From Micromonospora lupini (GTDB lineage: Bacteria > Actinomycetota > Actinomycetes > Mycobacteriales > Micromonosporaceae): 64,000 nt of DNA. The stretch lies in contig NZ_JAPENL010000001.1 of NCBI RefSeq assembly GCF_026342015.1, positions 2,108,001-2,172,000 on the forward strand. The letters run 5' to 3'. Positions 25,259 through 33,307 of the stretch are shown here, in pieces (positions within the stretch are counted from its first letter, which is position 1; each line of letters starts with the position of its first letter). Under the pieces are notes generated by a model. It worked only from the letters and a program-made list of their open reading frames with translations, did not search any database and had not been told where the DNA came from. A program made the position numbers and the translations under genes.

Positions 25259-25318
25259 ATGCTCGCGCACCCAACCTCCTGGTGGCCCGCCGACCCGGCG
25301 GCCACCCCCCGCGCGTAG
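25259..25318 (+). CDS. trpL: Tryptophan attenuator leader peptide
   Basis: A 19-residue frame reads MLAHPTSWWPADPAATPRA and stops with TAG. Two adjacent Trp codons lie at 25280-25285. It is 92 bp upstream of a fused anthranilate synthase gene, and Trp-rich leaders in this position are known from Streptomyces. The Trp codons sit inside a stable hairpin, so ribosome stalling at low Trp would change the fold downstream. Confidence 0.9.
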   Translation: MLAHPTSWWPADPAATPRA

Positions 25319-25389
25319 CTTCATCCACGCGGCCGCCACCGAGGCGGCCGCCGGATCTCCCGGCCCGGATGGCCGCCACCGCTGGCGGC
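25281..25389 (+). promoter_or_regulatory. Transcription attenuator with alternative hairpins
   Basis: Hairpin 1 (25281-25306) pairs GGTGGCCCGCCG with CGGCGGCCACC, one bulge, and covers the Trp codons. Hairpin 2 (25329-25351) is a perfect 9-bp stem GCGGCCGCC/GGCGGCCGC. Hairpin 3 (25372-25389) is a 7-bp stem. The repeated GGCGGCC motifs allow competing pairings, as attenuation requires. No U-run is visible. Confidence 0.78.
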
Positions 25390-25410
25390 GCCCGGCCCAC
25401 GGAGACCACG

Positions 25411-27324
25411 ATGACCAGCCTGACCCACCTGACCGACCTGCTCGCCGCCATCTCCCGTGGCGACGACCCCGGCCCGTTCGCGTTGCTGCGCCGCGAGGGC
25501 GCCGACGAGCTGGAACTCTTCACCGGCGTCGTCACCACCGTCGACCGGCTGGCGGACATCCCGCTGTCGCCGGGTGCGCCCGGGGCGCGGACGCTGGCCC
25601 TGGTGCCGTACCGGCAGATCGCCGAACGCGGCTTCGCCTGCGTCGACGACGACGCCCCGCTGGAGTGTCTCCAGGTCGGCGAGCACCACCGGATTCCCCT
25701 GGCCGAGGCCCTGGCCGCGCTTCCCGACCAGCCGGTCCGCACCCGCGACGCCGCGTTCGACGTCAGCGACGAGGAGTACGCGCGGATCGTGCAGCAGGTG
25801 CTCACCGAGGAGATCGGCCGCGGCGAGGGCGCGAACTTCGTCATCCACCGCACCCTGCACGCCACCGTGCAGGGCGCCCCGCTGGTGGCCGCGCTGGCCG
25901 CGCTGCGTCGCCTGCTGGTCGCCGAGCGCGGCGCCTACTGGACGTTCGTGGTGCACACCGACACGCGGACCCTGGTCGGTGCGAGCCCCGAACGCCACGT
26001 GAGCGTCGACGACGGGCTCGTGATGATGAACCCGATCAGCGGCACCTTCCGGCCCGGCGGCGACACCCCGAACCGGGAGGCGCTGCTGCGATTCCTCGCC
26101 GACCCGAAGGAGGTCGAGGAGCTGTACATGGTGCTCGACGAGGAGCTGAAGATGATGGCGACCGTCGCCGAGCACGGCGGCCAGGTCATCGGCCCGTACC
26201 TGAAGGAGATGTCGCACCTGGCGCACACCGAGTACCTGCTCGCCGGGCGGGGCACCCGCGACGTGCGGGAGGTGCTGCGGGAGACGATGTTCGCGCCCAC
26301 CGTGACGGGCAGCCCGATGGAGAACGCCTGCCGGGTGATCGCCAGGCACGAGCGCCGGGGCCGGGGCTACTACGCGGGTGTGCTGGCCCTGCTCGGTCAC
26401 GACGACGCCGGCCGCCAGACGCTTGACGCGCCGATCCTGATCCGTACCGCCGAGATCTCCCCCACCGGCCGGCTGCGGGTGCCGGTCGGCGCCACCCTGG
26501 TCCGGCATTCGACGGCGGCCGGCGAGGTGGCCGAGACGCACGCCAAGGCGGCCGGGGTGCTGGCCGCGCTCGGTCTCGGCCCGGCGGCGCCCGCCGGCGA
26601 CCGCGGGCCGGTCGTGCGGCTGGCCGACGACCCGGCGGTACGCGACGCGCTCGCCGCGCGGAACACCCCGCTGGCCCGGTTCTGGCTGGACCAGCGGGCA
26701 CCTGACGCGCCGGGGCTGCCCGGGTTGGTAGGTCTGCGGGCACTGATCGTGGACGCCGAGGACACCTTCACCGGCATGTTGGCGCACCAGTTGGGCGCGT
26801 TGGGTCTGGCGGTCACGCTGCGGCCCTGGCACGCCGGCGGCCCGGTCGACGAGTACGACCTCGTGGTCGCCGGGCCGGGACCGGGCGACCCGGGCAGCCC
26901 GGACGACCCGAAGATGGCCGCGTTGCGGGAGCTGCTGGACGGGCTGCTGGCGACCGGCCGACCCACTCTCGCGGTCTGCCTGGGGCACCAGGTGCTGGCC
27001 GGGCTGCTGGGGTTGCCCCTGCACCGCCGGGACGCGCCTTATCAGGGGTTGCAGCGGGAGGTCGCTCTGTTCGGCCGGGCCCGCCGGGTCGGCTTCTACT
27101 CCTCGTTCACCGCGCGGGCCGACGTGGACCGGCTGGACACCGCGTACGGGACGGTGGAACTGGCCCGCGACGAGCGCGACGGGTCCGTGCACGCCCTGCG
27201 CGGGCAGGGTTTCGCGGGGGTGCAGTTTCACCCGGAGTCGGTGCTCAGCCCGGACGGCGTGACAGTGCTGACCGAGTTGCTTGCCGATCTGCTGCCGGCG
27301 CCGCGTCCGGCCCGGCAGGCGTAG
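25411..27324 (+). CDS. trpEG: Fused anthranilate synthase (TrpE-TrpG), PhzE-like architecture
   Basis: 637 residues. The N-terminal two thirds are a chorismate-utilising domain (ELKMMATVAEHGG, VTGSPMENACRVI and RGRGYYAGVLALLG). Residues about 440-637 are a class I glutamine amidotransferase with the triad Cys523 (VCLGHQ), His607 and Glu609 (FHPES). The layout is that of fused TrpEG and PhzE enzymes, which convert chorismate plus glutamine to anthranilate or aminodeoxyisochorismate. The Trp leader and the lack of phenazine genes favour anthranilate. ATG 25411 follows GGAG; the frame continues upstream but has no other sensible start. Confidence 0.93.
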   Translation: MTSLTHLTDLLAAISRGDDPGPFALLRREGADELELFTGVVTTVDRLADIPLSPGAPGARTLALVPYRQIAERGFACVDDDAPLECLQVGEHHRIPLAEALAALPDQPVRTRDAAFDVSDEEYARIVQQVLTEEIGRGEGANFVIHRTLHATVQGAPLVAALAALRRLLVAERGAYWTFVVHTDTRTLVGASPERHVSVDDGLVMMNPISGTFRPGGDTPNREALLRFLADPKEVEELYMVLDEELKMMATVAEHGGQVIGPYLKEMSHLAHTEYLLAGRGTRDVREVLRETMFAPTVTGSPMENACRVIARHERRGRGYYAGVLALLGHDDAGRQTLDAPILIRTAEISPTGRLRVPVGATLVRHSTAAGEVAETHAKAAGVLAALGLGPAAPAGDRGPVVRLADDPAVRDALAARNTPLARFWLDQRAPDAPGLPGLVGLRALIVDAEDTFTGMLAHQLGALGLAVTLRPWHAGGPVDEYDLVVAGPGPGDPGSPDDPKMAALRELLDGLLATGRPTLAVCLGHQVLAGLLGLPLHRRDAPYQGLQREVALFGRARRVGFYSSFTARADVDRLDTAYGTVELARDERDGSVHALRGQGFAGVQFHPESVLSPDGVTVLTELLADLLPAPRPARQA

Positions 27325-27348
27325 CCGCGTCCGGCCCGGCAGGCGCAG
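27301..27348 (+). repeat. 24-bp tandem duplication spanning the trpEG stop
   Basis: Two adjacent 24-bp copies (27301-27324 and 27325-27348) differ at one base. The first encodes the final PRPARQA and its TAG stop. In the second copy TAG has become CAG. Either the duplication added a new stop, or the second copy is a remnant of an older C-terminus. Confidence 0.9.
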
Positions 27349-27462
27349 CACGTCTGCTGGCTCCGCACGGCATGGTCACCGCCGTTGTGGGGTAGGGCTG
27401 GTGCGACCGGTGGTGCGAGCGGGCCGAGAGCCCCCGCCCGCGCCACCGGTCGCCCGCGTCGG

Positions 27463-28080
27463 TCAGCCGGCCATGCCCTGCTTGAGCGCGGCGCCGATCA
27501 GCACCGCCCGGCGGGCGGTGAGGGCGCACGCGCCAAGCGCCACCGCGTCCGGGGCGATCTCCCCGTTGTTGCTGGTGTGCGAGGCGCCGTACGGGTTGCC
27601 GGCGATGAACTGGCTGGAGTCGGTGTAGCCGGGGGGCACCACGACACCACCCCAGTGGTAGAAGACGTTGAAGAGCGAGGTCAGGGTGGTCTCCTGACCG
27701 CCGTGCGAGGTCGCCGTCGAGGTGAAACCCGCGTAGACCTTGTTGGCCAGCGCGCCCTGCGCCCACAGCGGACCGGTGGTGTCGATGAACTGCTTCAGCT
27801 GGGCGGCGATCATGCCGTACCGGGTGGGCGATCCGAAGATCACCACGTCGGCCCAGGCCAGGTCGTCGATCATCGCCTCGGGCACGTCCTGGGTCTCCAG
27901 GTGGTGTGCCTGCCAGCCGGAGTTGGAGCGGATCGCCTCGTCCGGCGCCAGCTCCCGCACCTTGCGCAGGCGCACCTCGGCGCCGGCTTCCCCGGCGGCC
28001 TCGCACACGGCCTGCGCCATCTGGTACGTGATGCCGGTGGCACTGTAATAGATCACCGCTACCTTGGTCTGGGCAGCCAT
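27463..28080 (-). CDS. wrbA: WrbA-type NAD(P)H:quinone oxidoreductase
   Basis: A 205-residue flavodoxin-like protein. The FMN phosphate loop is IYYSATGITYQMA near the N-terminus. The family motifs FGSPTRYGMIAAQLKQF, FTSTATSHGGQETT and the GNPYGASHTSNNG loop are all present. WrbA proteins reduce quinones with two electrons and protect against redox stress. It starts at ATG 28080. There are about 290 bp of upstream DNA, consistent with its own promoter. Confidence 0.95.
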   Translation of the reverse strand: MAAQTKVAVIYYSATGITYQMAQAVCEAAGEAGAEVRLRKVRELAPDEAIRSNSGWQAHHLETQDVPEAMIDDLAWADVVIFGSPTRYGMIAAQLKQFIDTTGPLWAQGALANKVYAGFTSTATSHGGQETTLTSLFNVFYHWGGVVVPPGYTDSSQFIAGNPYGASHTSNNGEIAPDAVALGACALTARRAVLIGAALKQGMAG

Positions 28081-28293
28081 CAGATGTGTCCCCTTCTCGT
28101 CTCGGGTCAGCTCCCGCGACTACCCCTGGGGTTCTGTGACAAACGACCGACGGCGGGCTTCCGGTAGTCGGGGCTCAAGTTTTCCGCAAGTTCCCGGTCG
28201 TTCCGGCCCGGCCGCCCGTGCGTGCGGCGATCCTGATGCCATCCGGTGTCGGCGCGCTCCCGCGCCCCCCGGACACCGGGCGCCTGAACGGGG

Positions 28294-28333
28294 GATCGCG
28301 CTCCGCCGGCAACGACGCTGGCGTAGCGCGATC
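28294..28333 (-). terminator. Hairpin downstream of the HipA-like/DUF3037 operon
   Basis: A perfect 9-bp outer stem (GATCGCGCT at 28294-28302, complement at 28325-28333) with a short inner CGCC/GGCG stem, located 36 bp after the DUF3037 stop on the minus strand. It is a plausible terminator for that operon. The rest of 28081-28369 shows no gene and must contain the wrbA promoter. Confidence 0.72.
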
Positions 28334-28369
28334 AGGGGACGCCTCCCCCGCGGGCCACCGCCGGCCCGC

Positions 28370-28738
28370 TCAGCGGACCAGCGTCGCCATCAGCCGGTCC
28401 AGCTCCGCCGCCGGGCCGGCGGTGAGCCCGGTGTGCACCGGCCCGGCCTGGATCATCGTGCTGCGGGGCGCGACAAGCCAGTGGAACCGCTCACCGAGCC
28501 GCATCCGGGTCGCCGGCCCGTCGCCGGAGCAGGTCCGGTCCAGGGAGTCGAGCACCGCGGCCACCGCCGGCAGATCGACATCGGGCGCCAGCGCCCGGAC
28601 CCGGTCGGCGTCCAGGTGCGTCCGCGCGGCCAGAAAGTCGCGCTGCTGGCAGTAGAGCAGCACCCCGACGTTGATCTGCTCGCCGCGCTCGATGCGGGGC
28701 ACCAGCCGGATGAGGGCGTACTCGAACGGATGCCTCAT
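28370..28738 (-). CDS. DUF3037 domain protein
   Basis: A 122-residue protein with the DUF3037 pattern: a start rich in YALIRLVPRIERGEQINVGV, then LLYCQQRDFLAAR, and later FHWLVAPRSTMIQ. DUF3037 genes are regularly found immediately after HipA-like kinase genes, as here. ATG 28738 overlaps the kinase stop by 4 nt, so the two are translationally coupled. The function is unknown; a regulatory or substrate role for the kinase is an inference from the constant pairing. Confidence 0.9.
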   Translation of the reverse strand: MRHPFEYALIRLVPRIERGEQINVGVLLYCQQRDFLAARTHLDADRVRALAPDVDLPAVAAVLDSLDRTCSGDGPATRMRLGERFHWLVAPRSTMIQAGPVHTGLTAGPAAELDRLMATLVR

Positions 28739-29502
28739 GCCACGCCCCCCGCCGGTAGCCAGTCCGCCCGGCTGGCGACCCGCCGCGACAGGTGCGCCAC
28801 GTACGCCTCCCGCGCGCCGTCGGCCGAGTCGAAGTCGGCGGCGGTCAGCCATTCGGCCGGCACCAGCGCGAGCACCTCCCGCAGGAGGTCCGGGGTGACC
28901 CGGGGCGCAAGCTCGGCGTCGGCCTCGGCCATCCGTGACGCGTACGGCTCCAGCACGTGATCGTCCGCGCGGTAGGCACGGTGCACGGCGGCGTCGGCGC
29001 GCGGCCAGTTGTGGTGGAAGTACAGCGCGGCGCCGTGGTCGATGAGCCACAGCTCCCGGTGCCAGACCAGCAGGTTCGGGTTACGCCAGCTCCGGTCGAC
29101 GTTCTCCACGTACGCGTCGAACCAGAGCACCCGCGAGGCCAGCGCCTCGTCGACGGGGTGCGCGACCGGGTCGAAGCCGAGCGCTCCCGGGAGGAAGTCC
29201 ATCCCCAGGTTGGCGCCGCCGCTGTTGCGCAGCAGCTCCTGCACCTCCTGGTCGGGCTCGGCCCGCCCGATCACCGGGTCGATGTCGAGGACCACAAGCG
29301 GCGGCACCCGCAGTTCCAGGCGGCGGGCCAGCTCACCGCAGATCACCTCGGCGACCAGCGCCTTGGGCCCCTGCCCGGCGCCTCGGAACTTCGCCACGTA
29401 CGTGCCGAGGTCGTCGGCCTCCACGACACCTGGCAGCGAGCCACCCTCGCGCAGCGGCGTGACGTAACGGATCGCGGTGACCTGGCGGAGCACGTCGCCC
29501 AC
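28735..29502 (-). CDS. HipA-like kinase family protein
   Basis: A 255-residue compact HipA-like (PI3/4-kinase fold) protein. It has a Gly-rich turn (LREGGSLPG), a lysine in TYVAKFRGAGQG, the catalytic-loop-like segment RVLWFDAYVENVDRSWRNPN and a metal-binding IDHGAALYF. True HipA toxins are near 440 residues, so this short form lacks the N-terminal subdomain of classical HipA. No HipB-like HTH antitoxin is next to it; the partner is DUF3037. Whether it is a toxin is unknown. Confidence 0.87.
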   Translation of the reverse strand: MGDVLRQVTAIRYVTPLREGGSLPGVVEADDLGTYVAKFRGAGQGPKALVAEVICGELARRLELRVPPLVVLDIDPVIGRAEPDQEVQELLRNSGGANLGMDFLPGALGFDPVAHPVDEALASRVLWFDAYVENVDRSWRNPNLLVWHRELWLIDHGAALYFHHNWPRADAAVHRAYRADDHVLEPYASRMAEADAELAPRVTPDLLREVLALVPAEWLTAADFDSADGAREAYVAHLSRRVASRADWLPAGGVA

Positions 29503-29558
29503 CCTACTGGGGCCGGCCGGGCCGGGTGCCGGGCCGGCCCAGCCCCGGCACGCGCGTG

Positions 29559-29951
29559 TCAGTCGAGCTTGTCGCGCAGCTTGTCGACCTGGGTCTGCAG
29601 GCGGTTCACGGCGTTCTCGTTGTTGACGAAAGTGGTGATGCCCGCGGCGAGGCCCAGGCCGATCAGCACCGCCAGGATGCTGAGCACCAGACCGCCTATC
29701 GACACACCGCGCCCGGTCACCCCCGGTCGGCGTGCCATCTTGAGCCCGACGATGCCGAGGATGATCCCGATGATGCCGAGCACCAGCCCCAGCCAGGCAA
29801 GGATCGCGGTGAACACACTGAACAGGCCGGCCACCCCGAAGACCAGTGCGAAGGTGGCGGCCGCGCTGGTCTTGGCATCGGTGGACGCCCGGTGCGTCCG
29901 GGACCCGGCCGGCATGCCGGCGCCCCGGGCCGGCTCGCTTGCGGCAGTCAT
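29559..29951 (-). CDS. Small DUF4190-like membrane protein
   Basis: A 130-residue protein with a polar N-terminus, then two or three hydrophobic segments separated by KMARRPGVTGRG. The Gly-rich helices (LGIIGIILGIVGLKMA; SIGGLVLSILAVLIGLGLA) give the typical DUF4190 pattern. The C-terminal 28 residues form a short amphipathic coil (VNRLQTQVDKLRDKLD) that could oligomerise. It is divergent from the AlkZ-like gene. No biochemical role is known. Confidence 0.82.
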   Translation of the reverse strand: MTAASEPARGAGMPAGSRTHRASTDAKTSAAATFALVFGVAGLFSVFTAILAWLGLVLGIIGIILGIVGLKMARRPGVTGRGVSIGGLVLSILAVLIGLGLAAGITTFVNNENAVNRLQTQVDKLRDKLD

Positions 29952-30062
29952 GAGACTCCCCTTTCGTACGCGCGGCTCGCGTACTTCCGGTCGGCCGCCT
30001 TCCCGCTGCTCCGGTCGTTATGCGCAGGCGATGCTGTCGGTCGGGTGTCCTACCCTGACCCG

Positions 30063-31172
30063 ATGACCGGGGAGCTCACCGCATCCGAGGCGCTCGACCT
30101 GCGGATGACGAGCCTGCTGCTGCGCCCACACCCGGCCGTCCGGCCCGCTGACGTGGCCGAGGTGGTCGAGTGGTTCGGCGCGATGCAGGCGCAGGATCTG
30201 GCGAGCGGCCTGTGGTCGCTGGGCGCCCGGCTGCCGGGGTGGACCAGGTCCGACGTGCAGGCCGCGCTGGAGCGCCGTGAGGCCCTGCGGACGTGGCCGA
30301 TGCGGGGCACCGTGCACCTCGTACCCCCCGCCGACACCCGCTGGATGCTGGAGCTGACCGGCGTCCGCTCGCTTGCCGGTGCGGCGACCCGTCGAGCGCA
30401 GCTCGGCCTCACCGAGGCCGACGCGGACCGGGCGCTGGACGTGCTCGGCGCCGCGCTGGCCGGCGGGGGGCGGCTCACCCGGGCGCAGTGCCTGGCGGCC
30501 CTTCGCGCGGCGGGCCTGTCGACCGACGAGCAGCGCGGCTACCACCTGCTCTGGTACGCGAGCGCGCGCGGGGTGACCTGCGTGGCGCCGAACGTCGGAA
30601 GCGACCAGACGTTCGCGCTGCTCGACGAGTGGGCGCCGGAGCAACGTCGGCTGGAGCGGGACGAGGCGTTGGCCCTGCTCGCCCACCGCTACGTCCGGGG
30701 GCACGGGCCGGTCACCGCCCGCGAGTTCGCCGGCTGGAGCGGCCTCACCCTGACCGACGCGCGGCGCGGCCTGGCCGCCGCCGGCGACCTGCTGAGCACG
30801 GTACGTGTCGACGGCGAGCCGATGCACGTCGCCGCGGCGCTGGCCGATGCGCCGCGCACCCCGCCCGACGACGTGCTGGCGCTGCCCGGCTTCGACGAGT
30901 ACCTGCTCGGCTACCGCGATCGCACGCTGATGCTCGACCCCGCGCACCAGGCGGCCGTGGTGCCGGGAAACAACGGCATCTTCCAGGCGACAGTGGTCCG
31001 CGCCGGCCGGGTGGTGGGCGTCTGGAAGCGCACGCTCGGCCGGACCGCCGTCACCGTGACGATCCGGCCGTTGACCTCGCTGAACGCGGGCGTTCGGGCC
31101 CGGGTGGAGCAGGCCCTGGGGCGGTACGCCGACTTCCTCGGGCTGCCGGCCCGCTACGACTGGTCGGCCTGA
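30063..31172 (+). CDS. Winged-helix DNA glycosylase AlkZ-like (HTH_42) protein
   Basis: A 369-residue protein of the HTH_42/AlkZ superfamily. The early motif MQAQD (Gln42 and Gln44) matches the catalytic Q-x-Q of AlkZ-type glycosylases. RTWPMRGTVHLV, LPGFDEYLLGYRDR and PGNNGIFQATVV are conserved in the family. AlkZ removes bulky or crosslinked bases and confers self-resistance to DNA-alkylating antibiotics; other members are general repair proteins. No such antibiotic cluster is in the window. Its 3' end overlaps the convergent malQ end by 19 bp. Confidence 0.9.
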   Translation: MTGELTASEALDLRMTSLLLRPHPAVRPADVAEVVEWFGAMQAQDLASGLWSLGARLPGWTRSDVQAALERREALRTWPMRGTVHLVPPADTRWMLELTGVRSLAGAATRRAQLGLTEADADRALDVLGAALAGGGRLTRAQCLAALRAAGLSTDEQRGYHLLWYASARGVTCVAPNVGSDQTFALLDEWAPEQRRLERDEALALLAHRYVRGHGPVTAREFAGWSGLTLTDARRGLAAAGDLLSTVRVDGEPMHVAAALADAPRTPPDDVLALPGFDEYLLGYRDRTLMLDPAHQAAVVPGNNGIFQATVVRAGRVVGVWKRTLGRTAVTVTIRPLTSLNAGVRARVEQALGRYADFLGLPARYDWSA

Positions 31173-33193
31173 CCGCCGCTCGCCGCCGGCCGACGCGTGC
31201 CACCCGCCGGCGGCGCGGCCGGTCGGGGGCGCGCGGCGGTGAGCAGGTCGACGATCCGGGTCACCCGTTCATCGGCGCGGATCTGCGCCACAGTCGCCGG
31301 CAGCGGCAGCCGCCAGTTCGGGTACTCGTCGACCGTGCCCGGCATGTTGGGTTGTCGCACCTCACCAAGCACGTCGTAGAGGGAGACGCCGAGCAGCCGG
31401 GTGGGGCTGGCCGCGAGGGCGGCGTGCATCGCCACCACCACGTCATCGTCGGGTGGGGCGGGCTCGCCGTCGGCCGCCGACCCCGCGTCTGCCGGCTCGG
31501 GCAGCAGCGCCTCGTCGCGCAGCATCGCCAGCAGCCGCTCGCGGTCGGCGGCGGCCCGGGCGCGCTCGACCGCCACGTCGGTGCCGAGCAACTTCAGCTC
31601 GTCACGGACGCGGACGTGCTCGCCGGCAAGGAAGCCCGGCGCGGTGGGCAGGTCGTGGGTGGAGATGGTGGCCAGCGCGTTACGCGGCCAGCGGGCCGGC
31701 GGGATGAAGTTCCCGTCGTCGTCCCGGGCGAACCACAGCACTGTCGAGCCGAGCATGTTGCGCCCCCGTAGACCCCGGGTCACGACGGGTTGGACCGTCC
31801 CGAGATCCTCACCGACCACCACCGCGCCGGCCCGGTGGGCCTCCAGCGCGAGGATGCCGAGCATCGCCTCGGCGTCGTACCGGACGTAGGTGCCCTCGGC
31901 GGCGCCGGCGCCCGGCGGCACCCACCACAGCCGCCACAGCCCCGCGACGTGGTCGACCCGGAGGCCGCCCGCGTGCCGCAGGGTCCGCCGCAACATGTCC
32001 CGGTACGCCGCGTACCCGGTCTCGGCGAGTCGGTCCGGCCGCCACGCGGCGAGGCCCCAGTCCTGGCCGAGCTGGTTGAAGTCGTCCGGTGGGGCGCCGA
32101 CCCGCACGCCCTGGGCGAGGACGTCGGCGAGCTGCCAGCCGTCCGCGCCGCCCGGGTCGATGCCGACGGCCAGATCGTGCACCACGCCGACAGGCATCCC
32201 GGCCGCGCGGGCCGCCGCCGTGACGGCGTCGAGCTGCTCGTCGCACAGGTGTTGCAGCCAGGCGTGGAAGGCCACCCGGTCGGCGAGCTGCCGACGCTGC
32301 TCGGCGACCGCCGGGCCGTCCGGGTGGTGCAGCTCCGCCGGCCAGGCACGCCAGTCGTTGCCGTGCCGCTCCGCCAGCGCGCACCAGGTGGCGAAGCTGG
32401 CGAGCGCCGGGTCCGCGGCCAGGTCGACCGGCTGGGCGTACGGGTGCAGCAGCTCCAGGGCGTGCCGCTTGGCGGTCCACACCACGTCGTAGTCGATCAG
32501 GTCGCCACGGTCGGGGCGCAGCGCGTCCACCACCGCCCGGGTCGCCGGGTCCGCCGCGGCGTACGCGGCGGTGTCGCTGACGCGCAGGTAGAGCGGGTTG
32601 ACGAAGCGCCGACTGGCCGGGGAATACGGTGAGGCGGCCACCGGATGCGCGGGCCCCACCGCGTGCAGCGGGTTGAGCAGCACCAAACCCGCGCCGGTGG
32701 CACCGGCCCAGCCGGTGAACTCGGCGAGGTCCCCGAGGTCGCCCATGCCCCAGGAGCGTTCCGAGGTGAGCGCGTAGAGCTGGAGCATCCAACCCCAGGT
32801 GCGCGGCGGCGCGGGCAGCCGCCGGGGCACCACCACGAGCGTCACCTCACGGCCGGCGCAGCCCAACCGGTGCCAGCCCAGCGGCAGGTCCCCCGGCAGT
32901 TCGCCGTCGACGTCGCGGCGGCCGCCGTCCTCCAGGGTCACCACACCGGGGCCGGGCAGCGCCCGGGTCGTGCCGTGGGTCAGCACCACAGTCGCCGGCA
33001 ACGCGGCCCGGTCGACCGCGCGGGCGGCGGCGAGCGCGTCGGCCACGGCAGCCGGGCTGGTGGCGTCCACGCCCAGCAGGCCGAGCACGCCCACGACGGT
33101 CTCCGGCGCGACCTCCACGCGACGGTGTCGCCAGTCCTCGTACCACGTGGACACGCCGTGCGCCTTGGCCAGCGCGGCCAGTCGTCGGTCCAT
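31154..33193 (-). CDS. malQ: 4-alpha-glucanotransferase (amylomaltase), GH77
   Basis: A 679-residue GH77 enzyme. It shows the N-terminal MalQ extension (YEDWRHRRVEV), then LYALTSERSWGMGDLGDL and LNPLHA. Substrate-site motifs GVRVGAPPDDFNQLGQDWG, LRVDHVAGLWRLWW, VVGEDLGTV (catalytic acid) and ISTHDLPTAPGF follow. It moves alpha-1,4-glucan segments and works on maltooligosaccharides from glycogen or imported sugars. ATG 33193 is preferred over GTG 33196. It follows the trehalose-importer operon on the same strand but is separated by a strong hairpin. Confidence 0.95.
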   Translation of the reverse strand: MDRRLAALAKAHGVSTWYEDWRHRRVEVAPETVVGVLGLLGVDATSPAAVADALAAARAVDRAALPATVVLTHGTTRALPGPGVVTLEDGGRRDVDGELPGDLPLGWHRLGCAGREVTLVVVPRRLPAPPRTWGWMLQLYALTSERSWGMGDLGDLAEFTGWAGATGAGLVLLNPLHAVGPAHPVAASPYSPASRRFVNPLYLRVSDTAAYAAADPATRAVVDALRPDRGDLIDYDVVWTAKRHALELLHPYAQPVDLAADPALASFATWCALAERHGNDWRAWPAELHHPDGPAVAEQRRQLADRVAFHAWLQHLCDEQLDAVTAAARAAGMPVGVVHDLAVGIDPGGADGWQLADVLAQGVRVGAPPDDFNQLGQDWGLAAWRPDRLAETGYAAYRDMLRRTLRHAGGLRVDHVAGLWRLWWVPPGAGAAEGTYVRYDAEAMLGILALEAHRAGAVVVGEDLGTVQPVVTRGLRGRNMLGSTVLWFARDDDGNFIPPARWPRNALATISTHDLPTAPGFLAGEHVRVRDELKLLGTDVAVERARAAADRERLLAMLRDEALLPEPADAGSAADGEPAPPDDDVVVAMHAALAASPTRLLGVSLYDVLGEVRQPNMPGTVDEYPNWRLPLPATVAQIRADERVTRIVDLLTAARPRPAAPPAGGTRRPAASGGQADQS

Positions 33194-33264
33194 CACGCCC
33201 CCCGCCTCACGATGCGACCTCCGACCACCTTGCCACGACCTGCGGCGCGGCGCAGGGCACGGAC

Positions 33265-33291
33265 GGGGCCGGCGGGCGATCCGCCGGCCCC
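33265..33291 (-). terminator. Terminator of the lpqY-sugABC operon
   Basis: A perfect 11-bp stem (GGGGCCGGCGG at 33265-33275, complement at 33281-33291) with a 5-nt loop, 17 bp after the sugC stop. It separates the importer from malQ. Confidence 0.86.
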
Positions 33292-33307
33292 CACGTGGTC
33301 GACGCCG

